Translations under genes and position numbers: made by a program | Part shown: positions 51,113 through 59,403 of the stretch, piece after piece | Layout: every line of letters starts with the position of its first letter | How positions within the stretch are numbered: position 1 is the first letter of the stretch | DNA from: Pacificoceanicola sp049803835 | Lineage (GTDB): Bacteria; Pseudomonadota; Alphaproteobacteria; Rhodobacterales; Rhodobacteraceae | Length of the DNA stretch: 64,000 nt | NCBI RefSeq assembly: GCF_049803835.1 | Contig: NZ_JBNAGK010000018.1 | Location: forward strand, 33,054-97,053 | Direction of reading: 5' to 3' | The notes under the pieces: generated by a model | What the model was told of the DNA's origin: nothing | Database searches by the model: none | What the model saw: the letters and a program-made list of their open reading frames with translations, nothing else

Positions 51113-53217
51113 TCTGCGGGCACCTCATTGGGATGGCCGGTGCGGCGCGGCGGGCGTTTGGCCTTGCGGGCTTCCAGTACGAGCGGCACGCACCGGTCCG
51201 CGTCATCGTGGATGGTCACGCAGTCAAGGCATTGGAAACATTCGTCATACTGGATCTTTCCGGACTTCTCGATGGCGCCATAGTTGCATTTCACCCGGCA
51301 CAGCTGGCACGGCGAGCCACATTCGACGCGGCGCGGAATCCAGCGGCGCAGACGCAGCAGTCCGCCGATCGCCATGAGCGCTCCGAGCGGGCAGAGGTAG
51401 CGGCAGAACCCCTTGAACACCACTGTCCCGAGGATCAGCCAGAGCGCGGCATAGGCGGCGTAGTACCACTCGCGGATGAAGAAGGTGGTGATCGCGGTCT
51501 TGAAGGGTTCGATCTCGACGGCCTTGTCCATCTGGTCTGGCGCGATGACGGTCACGGAGACGAGCCCGGCCAAGGCCACGTATTTCAAGGATTTCAGCCG
51601 GTTGTCCCAGAGCGCCGAGGGTTCGATGTGGGGCAGGCGGAGCAGGCGGCCGAGGTGGTGGGCGAACTCCTGCAATGCGCCGAACGGGCAGAGCCAGCCA
51701 CAGAACAGCCCACGCCCCCAGAGCACGAATCCGGCAATGGCGGCCGCCCAGACCATCAGCGAGAAGGGATCGTAGAGCAGGAAGGCGAAGGCGCCGCCAG
51801 AGACCGCCGCCTGCAGGGTGGCAAGGGGGGTGACGATGGAGAGCTGGCCTTGCCCCCACCAGCCGATGAAGCCGAGCACACAGGCGAGGATGGTCAGCCG
51901 GATCGGGGTGAACAGGCGCAGTCCGGCGAGCCAGGATTGACCCAAGAACAGCAGCGGCAGCAGCACAAGGAGGAAGATACCGAGGAGCATCATGTCACTC
52001 TCGCGGTTCCGGACCGCCTCTTCGAAAGGCGACAGCCGCCGGACCTGCTCCGGACGGGTAAAGAAGCGCTCGGGCGTCTGCAATTCCGTGGTCAGCGTGA
52101 CGGAGCCGACGTCCGGCTGGAACATGCCGTGTTCGCGCACCGATTTGACGGAGACTTGCCAGGGGCTTGCCGGATCGAACCCAAGACGGCGGTCGGTGCG
52201 CAGGATGAGCGCGGTGCCGTCATGAAGCGCCTCGGGCACGTCCTGAGCCAGATCGACGAAGATGTCAGCGTCGCGCAGCGCCACCGGAAAGCCACCCTGC
52301 TCCGCGCCGATCAGGTCGGGGGCGGTGTTGCGCACGAAGTCCTCAGAAATGAGGCCATGGCGCGCGGTTTCGACCACGAGGATCGGCTCGTCAAAGGTGG
52401 AAATCTCGGTGAAATGGTCGAGTTCGGACAGCGTGCCGGGATCAAGCAGGGCGCGGGCGATGCTGCGCGGGCCGAGGTCGGCGATCCAGAGGTCGAGATA
52501 GGGCGCGTCGGGCTCGTCCTGCGCTTCCGGGTCGTCGTCCTCCCAGATGGTGCCGTCGAACATCGCCTGTACCTCGGCGTTGCTGACGGTGTAGCGCGTG
52601 ATCAGGCCCTGATCGACCAGAGCCTGCCAGTCGAGCGCCTCGTCGACGGAGGGATCGGGGAAGGCGGGCGGGCCGGAGGCGATGCCACCGAGTTTCTCGC
52701 GGGCGACGTGCAGCGCGGCGGCGAGAATCGATTCGTGGGCGATGCGCACCGAGGCCGTCGCCTTGGTCACGCCATCGAGATAGACGAGGCCGGAGCCCGC
52801 GCCCGCGTCGCCATAGGGCGTGCCGACGACCAGCGAGTCGGAGATGGAATGGCCGCGGTACTGCTCCATGAAGGCGTGGAACGGCGCTTCGCCCAGGCCG
52901 GAGACGAAGATCGGCTCGTTGTGGTGCAGGAGTTGCACGTCGAGGAAGCGCCCTTCGAGGTCGAGCACGACGAGCATGTCGATCGGTGCGCCGGAGAAGC
53001 CGGGCAGGGGGGCGAGGGGTTCGGTTTCGAAGACATAGCCCGCCTTCGCGCCACCGGAGTTCAGGAGGTCGTAGACGCCGCTCGCCTCGTCGAAATCGCC
53101 AAGGGCCATGGGCGCAAAGATGCGGGCCGCGATCTCCTCGCGCGGCAAGGGCTCGGCCACAACAGCCGACGCCAACAGCAGCCAGATGGCCGCGCATATC
53201 CGAAACAGTCCTCCCAT
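51109..53217 (-). CDS. nosR: NosR/NirI family flavoprotein and iron-sulfur protein
   Basis: A 702-residue membrane protein of the NosR/NirI family, an electron donor or regulator for N2O reduction in denitrifiers. After a signal ('FRICAAIWLLLASAVVA') comes a periplasmic FMN-binding domain whose flavin Thr fits 'LDGVTKATASVRIAHESI' (pattern DxxTxAT; the usual Gly is Lys). The membrane part follows ('MMLLGIFLLVLLPLLFLG' onward) with two CxxxCP motifs ('CGWLCPFGALQEF', 'CRYLCPLGALMAIGG') and two late Cys clusters ('CGSPCQLCRVKC', 'CFQCLDC') for 4Fe-4S centres. The start at 53217 opens the signal peptide directly. It is coupled to apbE, but no nosZ, nosD or nosL is near, so its electron acceptor here is unclear. 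Confidence 0.88.
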   Translation of the reverse strand: MGGLFRICAAIWLLLASAVVAEPLPREEIAARIFAPMALGDFDEASGVYDLLNSGGAKAGYVFETEPLAPLPGFSGAPIDMLVVLDLEGRFLDVQLLHHNEPIFVSGLGEAPFHAFMEQYRGHSISDSLVVGTPYGDAGAGSGLVYLDGVTKATASVRIAHESILAAALHVAREKLGGIASGPPAFPDPSVDEALDWQALVDQGLITRYTVSNAEVQAMFDGTIWEDDDPEAQDEPDAPYLDLWIADLGPRSIARALLDPGTLSELDHFTEISTFDEPILVVETARHGLISEDFVRNTAPDLIGAEQGGFPVALRDADIFVDLAQDVPEALHDGTALILRTDRRLGFDPASPWQVSVKSVREHGMFQPDVGSVTLTTELQTPERFFTRPEQVRRLSPFEEAVRNRESDMMLLGIFLLVLLPLLFLGQSWLAGLRLFTPIRLTILACVLGFIGWWGQGQLSIVTPLATLQAAVSGGAFAFLLYDPFSLMVWAAAIAGFVLWGRGLFCGWLCPFGALQEFAHHLGRLLRLPHIEPSALWDNRLKSLKYVALAGLVSVTVIAPDQMDKAVEIEPFKTAITTFFIREWYYAAYAALWLILGTVVFKGFCRYLCPLGALMAIGGLLRLRRWIPRRVECGSPCQLCRVKCNYGAIEKSGKIQYDECFQCLDCVTIHDDADRCVPLVLEARKAKRPPRRTGHPNEVPAE

Positions 53218-53300
53218 GCGGGCGACCCTAGAACGCGGGCACACAGGCGGATATGCGACCTTGGTTCTAGATCTTGAGGGGGCTGTTCGGTGTGGGGAAA

Positions 53301-53377
53301 TGGTAGGCCCGGAGGGACTTGAACCCCCAACCAAGGCGTTATGAGCGCCCTGCTCTAACCAATTGAGCTACAGGCCC
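53301..53377 (-). tRNA. tRNA with anticodon CAT, probably Ile2
   Basis: A full 77-base cloverleaf on the minus strand: acceptor GGGCCTG pairs with CGGGCCT, D arm GCTC/GAGC, anticodon loop CTCATAA, T arm with TTCAAGT, discriminator A and encoded CCA. CAT can belong to Met or to Ile2 (lysidine-modified). The GGGCCTGTAGCTCA opening resembles tRNA-Ile of alphaproteobacteria, which favours Ile2, but elongator Met cannot be excluded. Confidence 0.9.
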
Positions 53378-53502
53378 ACCGTAGGACGTGGAGTATGTCC
53401 GGCAGGGCGCGGCGTCAAGACGCCGTTGGCCATGCGTTGCAGCGGCTGTGCGATTGCGGTAAGCGCCTCGCATTGCATCCGTGGAGCGACAGGAGAGTCC
53501 AG

Positions 53503-54549
53503 ATGAGCGACGGCAAGAACGGGTTGACCTATAGCCAGGCAGGCGTGGATATCGACGCGGGCAACGCTCTGGTGGACCGCATCAAACCGGCGGCGAAACG
53601 GACAAACCGGCCCGGCGTGATGTCCGGTCTCGGTGGCTTTGGCGCGTTGTTCGACCTCAAGGGCGCGGGCTACACCGATCCGATCCTCGTTGCCGCAACG
53701 GATGGTGTCGGCACCAAGCTGCGTATCGCCATCGACACCGGCCATGTGGACGGCGTCGGCATCGACCTTGTCGCCATGTGCGTCAACGACCTGGTGTGCC
53801 AGGGTGCGGAGCCGCTGTTCTTCCTCGACTATTTCGCCACCGGCAAGCTCGACACGGAGAGCGCGGCGCGGGTGATAGAGGGCATTGCGGAAGGCTGCGT
53901 GTTGTCCGGCTGTGCGCTGATCGGCGGTGAGACGGCGGAAATGCCGGGAATGTATCCGGCGGGCGATTTCGACCTTGCAGGCTTTGCCGTGGGCGCCATG
54001 GAACGCGGCTCCGACCTGCCGGCGGGTGTGGCGGAGGGCGATGTGCTGCTCGGCCTCGCCTCCAACGGCGTGCATTCCAACGGCTACAGCCTCGTGCGCA
54101 AGCTGGTCGAGGTCTCGGGTCTGGGCTGGGAGGCGGAGTGCCCGTTCGCCGAAGGCACCCTCGGCGCGGCGCTGCTCACCCCGACACGGCTCTATGTCAA
54201 ACCGGCGCTTGAGGCGGTCAGGGCAGGGGGCGTGCATGCGCTCGCCCATATCACCGGCGGCGGTCTGACGGAGAACCTGCCCCGCGTGCTGCCCGAGGAC
54301 ATTGGCGCGACCATCGACCTTGGGTCGTGGGACCTGCCGCCGGTGTTCAAGTGGATGAAGGAGACCGGCAATATCGACGGCGCCGAGATGCTCAAGACCT
54401 TCAACTGCGGCATCGGCATGGTGATGGTGGTCGCGGCGGACCGGGCGGAGGCGCTGACCGCGCTGCTGACGGAGGCGGGCGAGACCGTCTGCACGCTCGG
54501 CACCGTCGGCGGGCCGGTCGGCATCGCCTACGAGGGCAGCCTTTCGTGA
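53503..54549 (+). CDS. purM: Phosphoribosylaminoimidazole synthetase
   Basis: A 348-residue enzyme (AIR synthetase) that closes the imidazole ring in purine synthesis, using ATP and FGAM. Recognised by the opening 'YSQAGVDIDAGNALVDRIKP', 'GFGALFDLKGAGYTDPILVAATDGVGTKLRIA', 'DLVAMCVNDLVCQGAEPLFFLDYFATGKL', 'GCALIGGETAEMPGMY' and 'LLGLASNGVHSNGYSLVRKL'. AGGAGAG precedes the ATG at 53503. It overlaps purN by four bases (GTGA), a common pairing that keeps consecutive steps of the pathway together. The gene is divergent from the tRNA gene at 53301. Confidence 0.96.
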   Translation: MSDGKNGLTYSQAGVDIDAGNALVDRIKPAAKRTNRPGVMSGLGGFGALFDLKGAGYTDPILVAATDGVGTKLRIAIDTGHVDGVGIDLVAMCVNDLVCQGAEPLFFLDYFATGKLDTESAARVIEGIAEGCVLSGCALIGGETAEMPGMYPAGDFDLAGFAVGAMERGSDLPAGVAEGDVLLGLASNGVHSNGYSLVRKLVEVSGLGWEAECPFAEGTLGAALLTPTRLYVKPALEAVRAGGVHALAHITGGGLTENLPRVLPEDIGATIDLGSWDLPPVFKWMKETGNIDGAEMLKTFNCGIGMVMVVAADRAEALTALLTEAGETVCTLGTVGGPVGIAYEGSLS

Positions 54550-55133
54550 AGCGCGTCGCCATCCTGATTTCCGGTGGCGGCTCGAACATGGTGAAGCTGG
54601 TGGAAAGCATGACCGGCGATCACCCGGCCCGAGCCTGCCTCGTCGCCTCCAACGATCCGGACGCCGGGGGCCTGACGAAGGCCGCCGCCATGGGCATTGC
54701 CACGGCGGCGGTGGATCACCGGCCGTTCAAGGGCGACCGGGAAGCCTTCGAGGCCGCGCTGCGGGAGCATATCGACGCGAGCGAGCCGGATATCCTCTGC
54801 CTTGCCGGGTTCATGCGCATCCTGACGCCCTCCTTCATCGCGGCCTACCGGGGGCGGATGCTCAACATCCACCCGTCTCTCCTGCCGAAGTACAAGGGTT
54901 TGCACACCCATCAGCGGGCGCTCGACGCGGGCGATTCCGAAGCGGGCTGCACCGTGCACGAAGTCACGCCGCTGCTGGACGACGGCCCAATCCTCGGACA
55001 GGCCCGGGTGCCGATCGAGGCCGGGGACGATGCCGACACTCTGGCCGCGCGGGTGCTCGAACAGGAACACCGGCTCTACCCGGCGGTCCTCAGGCGGTTT
55101 GCGATGGGCGAGCGGTCACTGCTGCGCCTGTGA
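54546..55133 (+). CDS. purN: Phosphoribosylglycinamide formyltransferase
   Basis: A 195-residue enzyme (GAR transformylase) that adds a formyl group from 10-formyl-tetrahydrofolate to glycinamide ribonucleotide. Motifs are intact: 'RVAILISGGGSNMVKLVE' for the ribonucleotide, 'LAGFMRILTPSFIAAYRGRMLNIHPSLLPKYKGLHTHQRAL' with catalytic Asn and His, and 'GCTVHEVTPLLDDGPILGQARVPI' with the catalytic Asp. The GTG start lies inside the purM stop. The last 18 bases overlap, on the opposite strand, the end of a small membrane-protein gene at 55116. Confidence 0.95.
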   Translation: MKRVAILISGGGSNMVKLVESMTGDHPARACLVASNDPDAGGLTKAAAMGIATAAVDHRPFKGDREAFEAALREHIDASEPDILCLAGFMRILTPSFIAAYRGRMLNIHPSLLPKYKGLHTHQRALDAGDSEAGCTVHEVTPLLDDGPILGQARVPIEAGDDADTLAARVLEQEHRLYPAVLRRFAMGERSLLRL

Positions 55134-55304
55134 CAGGCTCACGGTGCCGCTGTTGCCGTGCCACGCGGGCGCGGCCTCCGGCGCCGGGGCCATCAGCGCG
55201 GGCAGACCGAGGCCGATCAGCAGGACAAGGCCCGCAATGGGTGCAAGACCCGGGGCGGTCACGGTCCCGGGTTGGGCGGTTCGGGGCAGGTCGAGAAAAG
55301 CCAT
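55116..55304 (-). CDS. Small membrane protein of unknown function
   Basis: A 62-residue product with one hydrophobic helix ('APGLAPIAGLVLLIGLGLPALMA') between a short polar N-terminus and a C-terminal tail ending 'GNSGTVSLSQAQQ'. AGGAG stands eight bases before the ATG, and codons prefer G/C in third position, so it is likely expressed. It ends inside the 3' end of purN on the opposite strand (18-base overlap). I do not recognise a family. The helix could anchor it in the inner membrane with the tail in the cytoplasm or periplasm. Confidence 0.55.
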   Translation of the reverse strand: MAFLDLPRTAQPGTVTAPGLAPIAGLVLLIGLGLPALMAPAPEAAPAWHGNSGTVSLSQAQQ

Positions 55305-55516
55305 CGTAAATCTCCTGTTCGCGGTGGATGACCCCGGATATAGGCAGTAGCGATCAATTCATGAAACGAATGATTTTGACTGGCGCCATAACGATGCGTG
55401 ATGATTGCGCGCGCAGCGACCAACCGCAATCCGGTCAATTGCTCTTTGCCCGGGAAAAGGGTTAGTCTGCGCGAACCGGCGCGCGGCCTAACGGAAAAAG
55501 GACGAAACAGCGGCTC

Positions 55517-56674
55517 ATGAGAACGATTACCACCACGGCGGAGCTGTCCGAGTTCTGCAAAGAGGCCGCAGGCGAGCCTTATGTTACCGTCGACACCGAG
55601 TTCCTGCGCGAGCGGACCTATTACTCCAAACTCTGCCTGATCCAGCTGGCGCTGCCCGGCAATGACGACTCGCGCGCCGTGCTGGTCGATCCGCTGGTGG
55701 ACGGTCTGGCGCTCGATCCGCTGATCGAGCTGTTCCGCGACGAAAATGTGGTCAAGGTGTTCCACGCCGCGCGGCAGGACCTCGAAATCTTCTTCATCGA
55801 CCACAAGGTGATCCCGAAACCGCTGTTCGACACGCAGGTTGCCGCCATGGTCTGCGGTTTCGGCGAGCAGGTGGGGTATGAGACGCTGGTCAAGCGCATC
55901 GCCAAGGGCTCGGTCGACAAAAGCTCGCGCTTCACCGACTGGTCGCGCCGCCCGTTGACCGACGCGCAGAAGGTCTATGCGCTGGCCGATGTCACGCATC
56001 TGCGCCAGATCTACGAATTCCTCAACCGCAAGCTGCAGGAGACCGGGCGGGCGCGTTGGGTTGCGGAGGAACTGGGCACGCTCACCGATCCCGAGACCTA
56101 CATCTCGCGGCCCGAACAGGCCTGGGAGCGCATCCGGACCCGATCCAGCACGCCGAAATTCCTCGCCATCGTGCGGGAGTTGGCTGCCTTCCGCGAAGAC
56201 TACGCGCAAAGCCGCAACATCCCGCGCAACCGGGTGTTCAAGGACGACGCGCTGGTCGAACTGGCCTCGACCAAGCCAATGAACATGAACGATCTCGGCC
56301 GCTCGCGCCTGCTGCTGCGCGAGGCGCGCAAGGGCGAGATTGCCGATGGCATCCTGAAGGCCGTGAAAGACGGGATCGACTGCCCGAAGGACAAGCTGCC
56401 GAAAGTCGACGACAGCCGCGAGAAGCTGCAGGTCAACCCGGCGCTGGCGGATCTGCTGCGGGTGCTGCTGAAGGCGAAGACCGAAAGCAGCGGCGTGGCC
56501 TCCAAGCTGATCGCCCCCGCCGCCGACCTCGACGCCATCGCCGCCGGGCTGCGCGATGTTCCGGCGCTCTCCGGCTGGCGGCGCGAGGTGTTCGGCGAGG
56601 ACGCGCTGCGACTTTGCGAGGGCAAGCTGGCGCTGGCAGCCAAAGGGCGCAGCGTTCAGGTGATCGAGCTCTGA
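55517..56674 (+). CDS. rnd: Ribonuclease D
   Basis: A 385-residue 3'-to-5' exoribonuclease that trims tRNA and other structured RNA precursors. The DEDD catalytic domain shows 'YVTVDTEFLRERTYYSKLCLIQLA' (first Asp and Glu), 'KVFHAARQDLEIFF' and 'WSRRPLTDAQKVYALADVTHLRQIYEFL' with the last acidic ligands (Tyr-type). The C-terminal part holds HRDC-like helical domains ('LAIVRELAAFREDYAQSRNIPRNRVFKDDALVELA'). Length is typical. A 212-base region with no gene precedes it and should contain its promoter. It is followed, after about 80 bases, by the HupE-like gene on the same strand. Confidence 0.94.
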   Translation: MRTITTTAELSEFCKEAAGEPYVTVDTEFLRERTYYSKLCLIQLALPGNDDSRAVLVDPLVDGLALDPLIELFRDENVVKVFHAARQDLEIFFIDHKVIPKPLFDTQVAAMVCGFGEQVGYETLVKRIAKGSVDKSSRFTDWSRRPLTDAQKVYALADVTHLRQIYEFLNRKLQETGRARWVAEELGTLTDPETYISRPEQAWERIRTRSSTPKFLAIVRELAAFREDYAQSRNIPRNRVFKDDALVELASTKPMNMNDLGRSRLLLREARKGEIADGILKAVKDGIDCPKDKLPKVDDSREKLQVNPALADLLRVLLKAKTESSGVASKLIAPAADLDAIAAGLRDVPALSGWRREVFGEDALRLCEGKLALAAKGRSVQVIEL

Positions 56675-56757
56675 AAACCTCGCGTGCGCGACTGATTTTG
56701 CCTTGAACTCCCGCGCGGCTGCGTCACTTTCCTGATCTGGTGTTCAAGGAGAAAACG

Positions 56758-58056
56758 ATGCGCGTCATCTTTGCGGTCCTCGTCTGGCTGGTTTCGGTCT
56801 CACAAGCGGTTGCCCATGAGGTTCAGCCCGCCATCGGCGATCTGACCGTTGCGGATGGGCAGCTGTCGCTGGACATCGAGTTGAACGCCGAGGCGATTCT
56901 GGCCGGGGTCGACCTTGAAGGCGTGACCGATACCAACGAGACAGCGGCCGCGGCTGACGTGGACGCGCTGCGGGCCATGGCACCGGAGCAGATCGAACAG
57001 CGTCTGCGGATGGATGCCGGGGTGCTGGCGGAGGCGCTGGCGGTGCGGGCGGGCGAGACATCGGTCCCGCTGACCCTCGCCGCCATCGAGGTGCCGCCGG
57101 TCGGTGACGTGGCCCTGCCGCGCGAAACCCGGGTGACCTTCACCGCGCCCTTGCCGTCCGGCACGCAAAGCGTCGAGGTCAGCTGGCCCGCCCGCTTCGG
57201 CACGCTGATCCTGCGGCAGCAGGGTGTGGAGGACGGCTATACCGGCTATCTCGCGGGGGGCAGCAGCGGGCCGATTACGGTTTCAGGCGGCGATGCCAAG
57301 GGGGCACTCGCAACCTTCGCAGGCTATATCCCGGTGGGTTTCGACCACATCCTGCCGAAGGGGCTGGATCATATCCTTTTTGTCCTTGGCCTGTTCTTTC
57401 TCTCCACTCATCTCAAGCCGCTGCTCTGGCAGGTGTCGGCCTTTACCCTCGCGCACACCGTCACGCTGGCGCTTGGCGCGCTGGGTTATGTCAACATCCC
57501 CGGGAGCATCGTCGAGCCGATCATTGCCGCCTCCATCGTCTATGTCGCGGTGGAGAACATCGTCTCGGACAAGCTGCACCGCTGGCGGCCCGTGGTGATC
57601 TTCGTCTTCGGCCTGCTGCATGGCCTCGGCTTTGCCAGCGTGCTCGGTGAGTTCGGCCTGCCGCAGGACCAGTTCTTCCCGGCGCTGATCGGCTTCAACG
57701 TCGGGGTCGAGATCGGGCAGCTGACGGTGATCGCGCTGGCCTTCCTGCTGGTGGTGCTGGCGCAACGGGTGGACGAGGGCGCAGCCGACATCCGCACCGG
57801 GCAGGTGGTCTATGGCGTGCTGACGCTGGCCTTCGTCGGGCTGAGCTTCGCCGTCAACGGGCCGGGTTTTGTCGAGACCATGGGGGCCGGGGCGCCGGTG
57901 TTCCTCTGGCCGCTGGCGCTGGTCAGCCTGCTGTGCTTCGCCTCGGTGACGCTGCTGGACCATCTCGACGCCTACCGCCGGTTCGTGGCCGTGCCGGCCT
58001 CGGTCGGCATCGCGCTGGTTGGGGCCTATTGGTTCGTGGAGCGGGTGTTCCTCTAG
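56758..58056 (+). CDS. HupE/UreJ family membrane protein with exported N-terminal domain
   Basis: A 432-residue protein. The start at 56758 follows AAGGAG. A signal peptide ('VIFAVLVWLVSVSQAVA') leads to a ~170-residue periplasmic domain, then a HupE/UreJ_2-type membrane domain with about seven helices. Its metal-like motif is 'GFDHILPKGLDHILFVLGLFFLS', followed by 'SAFTLAHTVTLALGALGYV' and 'FVFGLLHGLGFASVLGEFGL', which give regularly spaced His and Asp residues inside helices. HupE/UreJ proteins of hydrogenase and urease loci transport nickel; stand-alone members such as this have no fixed role. No hydrogenase or urease genes are near. Cation transport is a reasonable guess only. Confidence 0.85.
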   Translation: MRVIFAVLVWLVSVSQAVAHEVQPAIGDLTVADGQLSLDIELNAEAILAGVDLEGVTDTNETAAAADVDALRAMAPEQIEQRLRMDAGVLAEALAVRAGETSVPLTLAAIEVPPVGDVALPRETRVTFTAPLPSGTQSVEVSWPARFGTLILRQQGVEDGYTGYLAGGSSGPITVSGGDAKGALATFAGYIPVGFDHILPKGLDHILFVLGLFFLSTHLKPLLWQVSAFTLAHTVTLALGALGYVNIPGSIVEPIIAASIVYVAVENIVSDKLHRWRPVVIFVFGLLHGLGFASVLGEFGLPQDQFFPALIGFNVGVEIGQLTVIALAFLLVVLAQRVDEGAADIRTGQVVYGVLTLAFVGLSFAVNGPGFVETMGAGAPVFLWPLALVSLLCFASVTLLDHLDAYRRFVAVPASVGIALVGAYWFVERVFL

Positions 58057-58150
58057 GCCGCCGGCCGCCGCTGACCGGATATTGTCCGCGTCACAGGCTA
58101 TGTCAGGTGCTATGTTGCAGGCGTGACAAGACCGGACCCCGGGGGGAGAT

Positions 58151-59194
58151 ATGAACATACCGCAGATCAGGCAATTTGCTTTTGCCGCATTGGCGACTTT
58201 TCCCGCATCCGCGCAGGCTCTTGGGTGCGTCGGGACATATTCCTCTTTCATGCCCAGTATACAGACCTGCACCGTCGCGCAGTCCGGCTCCTACCGGATC
58301 GACGCCGTCGGTGGACAGGGCGGTGTTCGGTATGTGTTGGGCGGAACGCCCCAATCCTTCGCCAGCTGGGTGGAGGTCGGCGGGCTTGGCGGGCAGGTCA
58401 GCGGGGTGTTTTCGCTGAGCCAAGGCACCACGCTCAGCATTCTGGTCGGCGATTGGGGGCAATCGACGTCTGACACCTATGGCGCGGGCGGCGGCGGGGC
58501 GAGCGGGGTTGCCATCGGTGACGGTTTCCAGTCCTGGACCGTACTGGCCCTTGCGGGCGGCGGCGGTGGGGCCGGGCCTGCGACGTCTGGCGGACAAGGC
58601 GGGCTTTCGGCGGGCTCTGACGTGGATATATCGGCGGGAGTGGGTGGCTTCCGGAATGGCGGCGGCCGCTCTTTGGAAGTCAATGGTGGCGGCGGAGGCT
58701 CGGGCACCGACGTAGACGGAGAAGGCTCTCGACCGGCGCTCGGCAGTCCGTACCGCCCTGCGGTCAGCTTGTCCGGCGGGGCCTATGGCGGGCTTGGCGA
58801 CGGGTATCTCAGCTTTGGCGGTTTTGGCGGCGGCGGCGCCGGATCCGCCGGTGGTGGTGGCGGTGGTGGCGGGTTTTATGGTGGCGATGGCGGTTATTTC
58901 AACCTGTCCACAAACGCCTTTGTGCCGGCCTTCGGCGGATCGTCCTTCTTGCACGAGTCCGCGCAAAATGGCGTTGTGCTGCCAGGTGCGCCGTTTTCAA
59001 TGCAGGACATTGCAAGAAATGAAATCCCGCTGTTCGCCGATGTCGGCACCGGACTAAGCCCTTTTGCCAGCGGCTCGGTGCAAATCTCCTTCATCGGGAC
59101 ACTGGCTGCCGTGCCCCTGCCTGCGACGCTGCCTATGATCCTCGCGGCGCTTGGCGGGCTGGGCTTTGTCCGCTTGAGGCGCCGGTCCGGCTGA
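58151..59194 (+). CDS. Glycine-rich VPLPA-CTERM surface or exported protein
   Basis: A 347-residue exported protein. A signal peptide ('QFAFAALATFPASAQA') is followed by a glycine-rich body with many GGGG runs ('GGGGASGVAIGDGFQSWTVLALAGGGGGAG', 'GGGGAGSAGGGGGGGGFYGGDGG'), reminiscent of glycine-rich domains of adhesive or ligand-like proteins. The last 25 residues form a sorting tail: 'VPLPAT', a hydrophobic helix ('LPMILAALGGLGFV') and 'RLRRRSG'. This is the VPLPA-CTERM signal known from Rhodobacterales, a relative of PEP-CTERM that is cut by an exosortase. No exosortase gene is in the window. The likely fate is the cell surface or exopolysaccharide matrix. Confidence 0.85.
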   Translation: MNIPQIRQFAFAALATFPASAQALGCVGTYSSFMPSIQTCTVAQSGSYRIDAVGGQGGVRYVLGGTPQSFASWVEVGGLGGQVSGVFSLSQGTTLSILVGDWGQSTSDTYGAGGGGASGVAIGDGFQSWTVLALAGGGGGAGPATSGGQGGLSAGSDVDISAGVGGFRNGGGRSLEVNGGGGGSGTDVDGEGSRPALGSPYRPAVSLSGGAYGGLGDGYLSFGGFGGGGAGSAGGGGGGGGFYGGDGGYFNLSTNAFVPAFGGSSFLHESAQNGVVLPGAPFSMQDIARNEIPLFADVGTGLSPFASGSVQISFIGTLAAVPLPATLPMILAALGGLGFVRLRRRSG

Positions 59195-59295
59195 CCGCGC
59201 CCGCGCGAATTTCGTGGGCCGACAATCCGGCACACGCAAAATCCTGCAACCGGACTTGCGCTTTGTCTCAAAGCCCGCTAAAGGCCCGGCACGAA

Positions 59296-59337
59296 CCCCG
59301 CAGGCGGGGGCGGGCCATGGGACAGACATCCCCCATG
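59296..59337 (+). promoter_or_regulatory. Tandem hairpins in the rpsB leader
   Basis: Two small hairpins precede rpsB: CCCCG-CAGG-CGGGG (59296-59309) and CATGGG/CCCATG with a 10-base loop (59316-59337). They lie 67-108 bases before the ATG and could be part of a leader through which ribosomal protein S2 controls its own operon. This is a structural guess; no known leader motif was matched. Confidence 0.35.
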
Positions 59338-59403
59338 TGTCCACCGGTTGAGGCACACGCCTTGATCCCCCGCCAAGGCTTAAACCGGAAAGGATAAGAA
59401 AGC

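Noticed and set aside
50240..53217. A complete nos (N2O reductase) operon.
   Set aside because: Only the nosR-like and apbE genes are present; no nosZ, nosD, nosF, nosY or nosL is found on either side.
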